Shown: piece after piece, positions 27,717 through 35,680 of the stretch
How the letters are laid out: each line of letters opens with the position of its first letter
Position numbering within the stretch: the first letter of the stretch is position 1
NCBI GenBank assembly: GCA_938030705.1
Contig: CALHIR010000003.1
Location: 1-64,000, forward strand
Reading direction: 5' to 3'
From: Candidatus Poseidoniaceae archaeon
GTDB taxonomy: Archaea; Thermoplasmatota; Poseidoniia; Poseidoniales; Poseidoniaceae
DNA length: 64,000 bases
The notes under the pieces: model-generated
The model's input: only the letters and a program-made list of their open reading frames with translations
The model's database searches: none
Told to the model about the DNA's origin: nothing
Made by a program: the position numbers and the translations under genes

Positions 27717-28385
27717 TTATTCGCCCGGTTCGTAGAGGGGAAGTTGGCGCAACAACTCTTCCAGTGCGCGACGTCGGTGGCTAAATTGATGCTTGGTGTA
27801 AGGCCCCACTACGCCAAAGGTCTGACCGTGTGTGCTGATGGAACCCAAGGTTCCCGGGCTGAGAGGGGCGCCTGAATCGTCCAAATCTGCAGGGATGAAA
27901 ACAGGGTCGAAACCAAAACCAGCCTCACCCTGTACTTCCGTGGCGATGGCCCCCTTACAGCTTCCTTTTCCAATCAACACCTTCTCCCCGTCCCAAAGCG
28001 CTGCCACGGCTTCAAAGGAGGCGGAACGGAGGTTTTTGATGCGAACAGGGTCGTCATCAACGAGGTGGGAAAGCAAGCGGAGAAGACCGTGGTTGCCGAT
28101 GGTCGAAAAGGCGTGGGAAGAATAGACGCCCGGGAACCCATCCAAAGCGTCAACGAATAAACCGGCGTCTTCAACCATCACCATGGCCCCTTCAGACGGC
28201 AAATGATGCATCGCCTGAGCGATTTTGGACCGCGCCACGGTCTCCAAGTCCGTTGCTTGCGGTTCAACAATGGCGTTTTCTGGAAGGTCCAAGCCCTTCA
28301 CTTCCATGTTGAGTTGTTTGAAGTGATGCTGGGCTTCTTCCAACTTGCCGGCATTTGAGGTGAGAAACCAAACGGTCGTGCTCAT
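27717..28385 (-). CDS. rdgB: Non-canonical purine NTP pyrophosphatase (RdgB/HAM1)
   Basis: WFLTSNAGKLEEAQHHF, VEDAGLFVDALDGFPGVYSSHAF, GFGFDPVFIPAD, SHRRRALEEL. Confidence 0.9.
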   Translation of the reverse strand: MSTTVWFLTSNAGKLEEAQHHFKQLNMEVKGLDLPENAIVEPQATDLETVARSKIAQAMHHLPSEGAMVMVEDAGLFVDALDGFPGVYSSHAFSTIGNHGLLRLLSHLVDDDPVRIKNLRSASFEAVAALWDGEKVLIGKGSCKGAIATEVQGEAGFGFDPVFIPADLDDSGAPLSPGTLGSISTHGQTFGVVGPYTKHQFSHRRRALEELLRQLPLYEPGE

Positions 28386-28484
28386 GGATGTCCGTTCTAC
28401 CGGCAGCCTATGACCATGTTCATTGGACCGGGAAGAGGCCGAAGGCGAAGGAGATTCTTTAGTGCCCAACCGGCTGTGAAGGTC

Positions 28485-28856
28485 ATGTTCTCCCATTGGT
28501 TGTTGGTGGCATTGGGTGGCGCCATCGGCGCAGTTTTGCGATTCTACATCAGCGAAACCTTGCCTTCAGAGACCTTCCCATGGGCCACCCTTAGTGTGAA
28601 CCTGATCGGTTCGTTTTTGCTCGGCATTGTGATGGCCGCCACCCTGGTCAATGCCCTTGGTGAAACCGAGACCCTTCTGTTCGGTGTTGGCATCCTGGGC
28701 GCCTTCACCACCATGTCGACCTTTTCAGTTGAAACCATGTTGATGATGGAAGATGGACGTTGGCGAGTGGCAGGCATCTACGTGCTCTTGTCCGCTGTGA
28801 TGGGGCCAATGCTGGCCTGGTTCGGTTGGAAAGGCGGTCAAAACTGGTTCGCATGA
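28485..28856 (+). CDS. crcB: CrcB/Fluc-type fluoride channel
   Basis: GGAIGAVLRFYIS, PWATLSVNLIGSFLLGIV, LGAFTTMSTFSVET. Confidence 0.92.
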   Translation: MFSHWLLVALGGAIGAVLRFYISETLPSETFPWATLSVNLIGSFLLGIVMAATLVNALGETETLLFGVGILGAFTTMSTFSVETMLMMEDGRWRVAGIYVLLSAVMGPMLAWFGWKGGQNWFA

Positions 28857-28857
28857 C

Positions 28858-29976
28858 TCACTTCAAGATGGCCAGCATGCGGTTCAACGCCAACAACGAG
28901 CCGGCTTGCACATCCATCGGCACCACGATTTGGTTGGGCACTTCACCATCGACCAAACGTTCCAAGACGTCCATCAAATAGGCTGGATGAATCATGTACA
29001 TCGTCGAGCAAGGACAAATCTCTTCGTCAAGGCATTCAATGTGTTTGTCCGGGTGTTCCGCTGCCAAACGAGCGACCATGTTGATCTCGGTCCCGATGGC
29101 AATGCTGGAGCCGGAGGGTTGGTCTTCAACAAAATTGCGAATGAATTGCGTTGACCCATAAGCATCAGCCAAGTCAACCGTTTCCCGTGGGCATTCGGGG
29201 TGAACCACCACGATACCGTCGGGGAATTCTCCTCTGAAATCATGAATTTGCTGAGGCGTAAACCGCTTGTGAACCGAACAAAAACCATGCCAAAGAACAA
29301 TGCGAGCACCTTTGAGCTCGCCCATGGCACCAATACCGGGCGTCCATGTGGGCATTCGGTCGGCTGATATGCCCATGGCCAGTCCAGTGTTTCGCCCGAG
29401 GTGTTGGTCGGGGAAAAAGAGCACAGCCCCCTTCGGACCTGCACGCTCAAACGCCCAATTCAGCACCCCTTGGGCATTGGAAGAGGTGCAGACAACACCG
29501 CCATGACGGCCAACAAAATCCTTCAAGTCGGCGCTTGAATTCATGTAGGTGACGGGGACGAGGTACGCCTCCTCTTCACCGACCGGTTGCTCAGGGTCCT
29601 TGCGGGTGATAGGGTCGCTCAGTCCGGAGGCTTTGAGTATCTCCTCCCAAGCAACCTCGACTTCGCTCAACGTCGCCATGTCGGCCATGGAACAGCCCGC
29701 CCGAAGATTGGGCAGAATGACGTTCTGGTCGTCAGAAGTCAGGATGTCCGCAGATTCAGCCATGAAATGAACGCCGCAGAAGACGATGTGCTTCGCCTTG
29801 GAGTCCGCTGCTTTTTGACTGAGCATGAACGAGTCCCCGAGGAAATCGGCGTGCATGACAATGCTGTCCCGTTGGTAATGGTGGCCAAGGATGAGTAAAT
29901 CCTCGCCCAGCTCCTCCTTCAGTTCCTGAATCCTGTCGGCAACGGCTTGTTCTTCGACAGACAACGTGGTGTCCAT
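28858..29976 (-). CDS. nadA: Quinolinate synthase NadA
   Basis: LILGHHYQRDSIV, FCGVHFMAESADIL, RAGCSMADM, CTSSNAQ, PDQHLGRNT; alternative starts 30021/30063. Confidence 0.92.
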   Translation of the reverse strand: MDTTLSVEEQAVADRIQELKEELGEDLLILGHHYQRDSIVMHADFLGDSFMLSQKAADSKAKHIVFCGVHFMAESADILTSDDQNVILPNLRAGCSMADMATLSEVEVAWEEILKASGLSDPITRKDPEQPVGEEEAYLVPVTYMNSSADLKDFVGRHGGVVCTSSNAQGVLNWAFERAGPKGAVLFFPDQHLGRNTGLAMGISADRMPTWTPGIGAMGELKGARIVLWHGFCSVHKRFTPQQIHDFRGEFPDGIVVVHPECPRETVDLADAYGSTQFIRNFVEDQPSGSSIAIGTEINMVARLAAEHPDKHIECLDEEICPCSTMYMIHPAYLMDVLERLVDGEVPNQIVVPMDVQAGSLLALNRMLAILK

Positions 29977-30061
29977 GAAGTTGACAGAACACATCGGGAG
30001 GGTGACGGTCATGGGGCTCATGTTACCCAAGCAGCGACCCTTTTTCAAGGAACGGATGGGC

Positions 30062-30778
30062 ATGAATGTTCAAAAAGAGGGCGTTGGTGAGCCAAGCATG
30101 GCCTTCACGCCAACGCAGCGTTTGCACCTGGGTGCAGAAGCCGAAGTGTGGAAGGGTGAGTGGTTTGGAAAACCCGCCGTTCGAAAGCAGCGACGGCCCC
30201 GTTCATGGCGCCATCCAAACCTTGACCACCGGCTCGGTGTTCGCCGAATGATCAGCGAAGCACGGCTGTTAATCCGCACCCGAAAGGCTGGTCTTTCGGT
30301 GCCCTCAGTTTGGGATTTGGACTACGAAGGTGGCCAACTTATCATCGAACACCTCCAAGGCCAACCGCTCATCGACCTCCTCAACGACGCATCAACCGCC
30401 CAGGAAGAGGCAAAAGCCACCCTTCATCGGGTCGGACATTCGGTTCGCCGACTCCACCGTGAGGCTACCACGCACGGAGATTTGTCCACCAACAATGTTC
30501 TCATCGACGGTGAACAGGTTCACCTCATCGATTTTGGCCTGGCTTCCATCGAATACGATGTGGAGCGGTTTGGCATTGATTTGCACGTGCTGGACGAAAT
30601 TCTTGGCGCTTCGCACCCCCAATGGGAAGGAGCCATTGATTGGGTCCTCGAGGGCTACCTTGCCGCCGAGGACGAACTCGGACCTGCCCCCACATTACAG
30701 GGCGGAAGCGTGCCTTCAGCCAAAGAAGTCCACACTCGCCTTGAAGAGATTCGCACTCGCGTGCGCTATCACGGTTGA
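30062..30778 (+). CDS. Bud32-family KEOPS protein kinase (standalone)
   Basis: GAEAEVWKGEW, KQRRPRSWRHPNLDHRL, THGDLSTNNVLI, HLIDFGLASIE; start could be 30098. Confidence 0.88.
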   Translation: MNVQKEGVGEPSMAFTPTQRLHLGAEAEVWKGEWFGKPAVRKQRRPRSWRHPNLDHRLGVRRMISEARLLIRTRKAGLSVPSVWDLDYEGGQLIIEHLQGQPLIDLLNDASTAQEEAKATLHRVGHSVRRLHREATTHGDLSTNNVLIDGEQVHLIDFGLASIEYDVERFGIDLHVLDEILGASHPQWEGAIDWVLEGYLAAEDELGPAPTLQGGSVPSAKEVHTRLEEIRTRVRYHG

Positions 30779-32832
30779 TGCTGTTGACGGCGTTCGCTTT
30801 GCCGCTGCCACATGTTCCATGCGACCACAACAAAGGCTGCGAGCACGCCGGCTTGGAGGACGATGCTGGAATACAGCCTCAGTTCTGGCTCCCAAGAGTG
30901 AATCTCCACGGAAACAACCTCATCGTCCATCTCAAAATACACCAGGTGTTGTTCCAAGACCTGCGGGCCCCACTGGTCCTTGCTGTCCGAGGTCAACACG
31001 TGGGAGGTGTTGGTGTCCAACTCGGTGAAGTAAATCTCCCGGTCGAGGTACTTCTCTAGCGGGGTGATCGGATTGTAGTGGTCTCGAACCGACCATGCAA
31101 GAATACCGTAGTCCATTGACAAATCTGAGACATGGTATTTTGGATTGCTCGCCAACCATTGCTCAGCCGTTGTTCGGTTGTAAAGCACCAGCCGGTCGGT
31201 AGCGGAGACGTTCACGGTAACGGCAAGGTATTCACGGTCAAACGCAATGTTCTGAATGCTGGCGTTTTCCATGTCCACCGGAATGCCCCAAGAAGCGAGA
31301 AGGTCGTCCTCTTCCAGGGGTGCTGTGGCGTTGATGATGTAACCCACCTGGCCCCGAACGCCCAATTGAATGATGTTGACTTCCATCGGTTTATCCTCCG
31401 CAACATAAGCGATTTCGGAGCCTGTGCACACCATGCTCCGGATGTTATTGGGGCGCTGGTCGTCCAGTAAATTCTGCCCTTCAAAGTCCATCACATGAAG
31501 CACACCGTCCACGGTGTAAGCAATGACGGGTGAGCCAGTTTGTTGGCATAACAGCAGGTGTTCGTGCTCGCCGAAAGCGATGCTTGAAAACGGCGTCTCG
31601 GGTTGAAGAACGTCAAAGACGAGCAGTGAGGTTGCGTTGGTCGCAACCAAACGGTCCCCTTGAAGGGCGTAAGTTGAGTTCAGCGTGAGCCCGGGGACGT
31701 CAACCACCATCGGTTCAAAGGACGCCGATGAAAGGTCGTGGAGCAGCAGGGAGGCACCGTCGGTTTGGTTGTCAAGGGTTACCAGCCATCCATCAGCCGC
31801 CGCCGCCGCTTCAGGGGCTTCTACACCACCAGCAGGAAGCGAGCGGTTGGTTAAGTCCCAGGTGATGACGGCCGCAACAAGCACCAAAATGACCACGGCG
31901 ATGTGGCCCGTTTCACGACTGCTCGGGGATTTGTATTGCTGATAGAGGCGACTTCCTCGAGAACGGAGCCACGACCACGCCTGGCCCGGACGGGTCAGGA
32001 CGGTGACAATACGAGCATTCATCGTCCGCTCGTCAAAGAATTTCCACCAGGTGTTGGAGGTTCGGTCAGCCATCGACACGGCGGCTCCAGCGATGAGCAT
32101 CCCGCCGATGATGTCAACGAACCAGTGGATGCCGAGGTAGATGATGGTGAACGCAGTGAGGACCGTGTAGGCAAAGACCGTTGACCGATACCGGTTCCAG
32201 CGGCGGTCGTCATCGAATCGAGTCAGGCAAAGCCAAACAGCGAATGGAATACCGATGTGCAACGAAGGCATGCCGTTGGTAAACGGGTCAATGCGGCGAA
32301 ACCAGTCGGCAATTTCTGGTGTTAGGGAGTAGGCAAGTGTTTCCATTTCCGGAATGGTATCGCCGGTCACTCTTACGTTGAAGAAGAGGTAAAACGGTAC
32401 GGCGAGAATGTACACCCAAGCGATGGAGAGAGTGACTCGGTCGGCCAACCAGCGGTCATCAAAATAGGCGAAATAAAACACAGAAACATAGCAAATGAAC
32501 ATGAAACCAGCGACATAGAAATGGGTCAGGGCCGTGGTCAACCAAGCCGCTTCGAAGGTTTGCTGGACCCAAAGCACCAAATTCCCCTCAATGGCCCAAA
32601 TATAGGGCGTCATGTCAAGACCGGTGCTGGCCATCAAGAGACGGTCGATTTGGTCAAGACTATCCTTGGCGTTGTAGATGGCAAAAACGATGAGAATGTG
32701 CACCCAATACCTTCGAAAGAAGTCCACAAAAGGCGGAAGCGACAACTTCGCCCACGGTGGCTTGAACACCGGAAGCAGAATGACGCCAAGCGCCAAGGCG
32801 CTGATCATCCAAGTCAGATAGATGCTCTGCAA
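30769..32832 (-). CDS. PAP2-like membrane phosphatase/inositolphosphotransferase fused to a long propeller-like extracytoplasmic region and C-terminal TM
   Basis: NGMPSLHIGIPFAVW and IHWFVDIIGGMLIAG PAP2 motifs; ~300 aa soluble domain; terminal TM helix. Confidence 0.75.
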   Translation of the reverse strand: MQSIYLTWMISALALGVILLPVFKPPWAKLSLPPFVDFFRRYWVHILIVFAIYNAKDSLDQIDRLLMASTGLDMTPYIWAIEGNLVLWVQQTFEAAWLTTALTHFYVAGFMFICYVSVFYFAYFDDRWLADRVTLSIAWVYILAVPFYLFFNVRVTGDTIPEMETLAYSLTPEIADWFRRIDPFTNGMPSLHIGIPFAVWLCLTRFDDDRRWNRYRSTVFAYTVLTAFTIIYLGIHWFVDIIGGMLIAGAAVSMADRTSNTWWKFFDERTMNARIVTVLTRPGQAWSWLRSRGSRLYQQYKSPSSRETGHIAVVILVLVAAVITWDLTNRSLPAGGVEAPEAAAAADGWLVTLDNQTDGASLLLHDLSSASFEPMVVDVPGLTLNSTYALQGDRLVATNATSLLVFDVLQPETPFSSIAFGEHEHLLLCQQTGSPVIAYTVDGVLHVMDFEGQNLLDDQRPNNIRSMVCTGSEIAYVAEDKPMEVNIIQLGVRGQVGYIINATAPLEEDDLLASWGIPVDMENASIQNIAFDREYLAVTVNVSATDRLVLYNRTTAEQWLASNPKYHVSDLSMDYGILAWSVRDHYNPITPLEKYLDREIYFTELDTNTSHVLTSDSKDQWGPQVLEQHLVYFEMDDEVVSVEIHSWEPELRLYSSIVLQAGVLAAFVVVAWNMWQRQSERRQQHQP

Positions 32833-32908
32833 GGGGGCTCACTCCAAGTCGTGGTCATGGCGTCCCTTCATGAAAGCGTCGTCAACGAGCATCCCGGTCC
32901 GGCCGATT

Positions 32909-33262
32909 CTACCATGCACCGTGAACGTAAGGCTTCCCGCGGTCAGGGTCCCGCCGGTTTGCAAGGTCATAGATGCGCTCGAACCGGTAAATGCCACTCG
33001 AGCATCCTTGCTGCCAGTCAAAAGAGAGCGCATATTTGCCAACCGTCCGCACCGACGGTTTTTCGGCCGGTAGCGCCTCAATTTGGCGGCGAAGGGTTCG
33101 GCTCGTTTCGTCGTCGTTGCGCATCGGCGAGCACTTGGCGCAGGGGCAAGCATGGCGCAGATCATCGTAGGAGACGGTGAATTCCGAATCGTCATCGTAG
33201 GTGAGCACCATGTCTTGAGGGCGTCGTTCCAGTCGCTTGAGGTTCGGTAGACGTTCGCTCAT
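32909..33262 (-). CDS. DUF971 (GBBH-like N-terminal) domain protein
   Basis: LTYDDDSEFTVSYDDLRHACPCAKCSPM...VRTVGKYALSFDWQQGCSSGIYRFERIYDL. Confidence 0.8.
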   Translation of the reverse strand: MSERLPNLKRLERRPQDMVLTYDDDSEFTVSYDDLRHACPCAKCSPMRNDDETSRTLRRQIEALPAEKPSVRTVGKYALSFDWQQGCSSGIYRFERIYDLANRRDPDRGKPYVHGAW

Positions 33263-33271
33263 TACGCCACC

Positions 33272-34282
33272 TCAAATGATTTCAAGACCGCCATCAGCGC
33301 CATCCGAGAGTTGGTCTTGGATAGCGGCGACCACCTTCGCAAAAGCGAGAGCTGAGGGGCCCTCCGGCTCAGAAACAATCCGGTGGACACCGTCATCGCC
33401 GCCACGAACAAAGCCCGGATCGAAGGGGAGTGCGCCGAGGAAAGGCACGCCGAATTCCTCAGCCGTATCTTTGCCCCCGCCTTCTTTGAAAATATCGAGC
33501 GTCACGGAAAACTTTCCATCATCATCCGCCGTTGCGGCCAGCGTTTTGCCGCCAGGTGCAGCGATGGAGACTTCGGTTCCCGGAGAGGTCGTCCCGTTGA
33601 CGGTGAAACCACTCATGTTCTCAACAATGCCAAGAACAGGCACCTTCAGGGATTCAGAGAAGGTGATGGACTTCCGGCTATCGAGCAGCGCAACCTGTTG
33701 CGGCGTGGTGACGATGACCATGCCGTCAATATCGGGGAGGGATTGAGCCACGGTCAGCGGTTCATCCGAGGTGCCCGGCGGGAAGTCGATGACGAGGTAG
33801 TCCAATTCACCCCATTCCACGTCACCAATGAACTGCTGAATGGCCCCGAGTTTGATGGGACCTCGCCAGACGACCGGAGTATCCTCGTCTTCCAAGAGGA
33901 AGGCCATGCTGATGACCTTGACACCCAAGTGGCCTTGTGCTGGGTGAATGCGCTTGTTTTCGACATGGAGGCGGCGTCCGTCCAGCCCCATCATTTTGGG
34001 AACGTTGGGTCCGGTGATGTCAATGTCAAGAATGCCCACGGTGTAGCCTTGTTGGGCCAGGGAGAGGGCAAGACCGGTTGAGACGGTGGATTTCCCTACG
34101 CCGCCCTTTCCGGAAAGGACCATGATCTTGTGCTTGATTTTGCGGCCGATCTCTTCCATGGCCATCTTCCGCTTCATTTGGGCGTAGGCCTGTTCCATTT
34201 GCTTCTGCTCTTGAGGGGACGGACCAGCAGGTGCTTCGTTTGAGGCTCCGGGCGTGTTGATGGAAACTGGAGAATCCGCCAT
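33272..34282 (-). CDS. Mrp/NBP35 (ApbC) family P-loop ATPase, cysteine-free with Ig-like insertion
   Basis: VLSGKGGVGKSTVSTGLALSLA, DIDITGPNVPKMMG, YLVIDFPPGTSDEPLT, GIVENMSGF..., DIFKEGGGKDTAEEFGVPFLGALPFDP. Confidence 0.92.
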   Translation of the reverse strand: MADSPVSINTPGASNEAPAGPSPQEQKQMEQAYAQMKRKMAMEEIGRKIKHKIMVLSGKGGVGKSTVSTGLALSLAQQGYTVGILDIDITGPNVPKMMGLDGRRLHVENKRIHPAQGHLGVKVISMAFLLEDEDTPVVWRGPIKLGAIQQFIGDVEWGELDYLVIDFPPGTSDEPLTVAQSLPDIDGMVIVTTPQQVALLDSRKSITFSESLKVPVLGIVENMSGFTVNGTTSPGTEVSIAAPGGKTLAATADDDGKFSVTLDIFKEGGGKDTAEEFGVPFLGALPFDPGFVRGGDDGVHRIVSEPEGPSALAFAKVVAAIQDQLSDGADGGLEII

Positions 34283-34338
34283 GTTTAGACCACCGTACTG
34301 GCCTACTTCAACCCACCCACGCAAGCCCGTGCCCGAAT

Positions 34339-34686
34339 TCATCTTCGGGCCGACAATCGCCGTTCAAGGGTCCCGTGGAGAACAAGGGTGGCGCCCACGA
34401 TAACGGCGACCGCAGGCAACGACCAAGCCATGCCACCGTAGGCCCACGCCAAGCCGAAGGAGAGCGGCATAGCGACCAGAAAACTCAGCCGATTGGTTCG
34501 TCGGCGCTGGCTTCGAACGGGAGCCCCTTCAAGCACGACCGTGAGAGGGCCAAACAAAATGACTTGGAGGCTGATGAAGAGCGCCACAATGGAAAAAGCA
34601 ACATCCCAGTTCCAGGAAGCGAAGATGATGTGGAAGACAAAGAGAAGGCCGAAGGCTGCGAGGTTCACTCCCAAAGCACGCCTCAT
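34339..34686 (-). CDS. Small multi-TM membrane protein
   Basis: Four hydrophobic segments; unknown family. Confidence 0.6.
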   Translation of the reverse strand: MRRALGVNLAAFGLLFVFHIIFASWNWDVAFSIVALFISLQVILFGPLTVVLEGAPVRSQRRRTNRLSFLVAMPLSFGLAWAYGGMAWSLPAVAVIVGATLVLHGTLERRLSARR

Positions 34687-34770
34687 GATGCCCCCATGTC
34701 GCACCCCTATGTGAAGCCATCAACCGTCTATGAAGAGAGACTTGAAAAGAGGTGAAGGGGTGGAGAGAGC

Positions 34771-35142
34771 ATGAAACTCCTGTTCGTCTGTGTGGGCAAC
34801 ACCTGTCGGTCCCAAATGGCAGAAGGTTTGGCGAAATCCATGGGCTTTGAGGCTTCATCGGCTGGAACGCATCCGGGCCCCGAGGTGGCCAAGCACGCCG
34901 TGGCGCTCCTGAACAGCAAAGGCATTTCCACCGACGGCATGGTCCCGAAAGGATTGGACGAAATTGAACCGAGCATGTTTGACATGGTGATTTCCATGGG
35001 ATGTGGCGTTCACTGTCCTGCCATCAACATCAACGAAGATTGGGCCCTTGAAGACCCGGTGGGACAGGACTACGACGTGTACGAAAAAACGGCTGCTGAA
35101 ATTGAACGTCGCCTTCAATTATTGGTCGGTCATTCTTCTTGA
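34771..35142 (+). CDS. Low-molecular-weight protein tyrosine phosphatase / arsenate reductase-like
   Basis: LLFVCVGNTCRSQMAEGLAK, SSAGTHPG, VISMGCGVHCPA, EDPVGQDYDVYEKT. Confidence 0.9.
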   Translation: MKLLFVCVGNTCRSQMAEGLAKSMGFEASSAGTHPGPEVAKHAVALLNSKGISTDGMVPKGLDEIEPSMFDMVISMGCGVHCPAININEDWALEDPVGQDYDVYEKTAAEIERRLQLLVGHSS

Positions 35143-35450
35143 ATGACGGGCAGCGCTCCAACGCCCTCAATATCGATGCGCAGAACGCTCACTGTTCGCA
35201 TGCCGTTTTCACCCTCAACTTCCTGAGACTCGCAGGAGAGGTTCTGAATGTTCACCGTTTCCGGAAGACTTTGGGCGATGTGACCGTTGCGCCTTCGGCA
35301 GACTTCGGCCACGTCAACCGCACGGGAGATGGTGGCGCCTCGGGCCACCAGTTGCAATTCCCTATCGCCGTCTTCCATGGCCTTGACCACCGCTCGGACG
35401 TAGGCATGAAGGGGTTTTTTTCCAATGAAGATAACACGTCGTTCGGTCAT
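35130..35450 (-). CDS. Alba-family DNA/RNA-binding protein
   Basis: FIGKKPLHAYVRAVVKAMEDGDRELQLVARGATISRAVDVAEVCRRR. Confidence 0.92.
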   Translation of the reverse strand: MTERRVIFIGKKPLHAYVRAVVKAMEDGDRELQLVARGATISRAVDVAEVCRRRNGHIAQSLPETVNIQNLSCESQEVEGENGMRTVSVLRIDIEGVGALPVIQEE

Positions 35451-35523
35451 GGACACCAAGCCTTGTTGGATCCGGCCATCCAATAAACATTCACATTGGA
35501 AAAAGAGCAAAAAAGGCCCGCAG

Positions 35524-35598
35524 TGGTGCGAGCGCCGGGACTCGAACCCGGGTTCAGGCGTTGGCAACGCCCGGTGATAACCACTACACTACGCTCGC
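35524..35598 (-). tRNA. tRNA-Gly(GCC) including encoded CCA
   Basis: GCGAGCG acceptor pairs CGCTCGC; anticodon loop TTGCCAA; T-arm GGGTTCGAGTCCC; discriminator A then CCA (35524-35526). Confidence 0.95.
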
Positions 35599-35680
35599 AG
35601 GTGTCCTCCCCATCTTGCAGGGGTTTAAACGGTTGTCGGCGAAGAATCACGGTTGCGAGGACGACCTGAAAAGGCGGCCA

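Noticed and set aside
32839-33195. 118-aa minus-strand ORF overlapping DUF971 gene in another frame
   Set aside because: The 32909..33262 frame carries the DUF971 sequence; this one is out of frame
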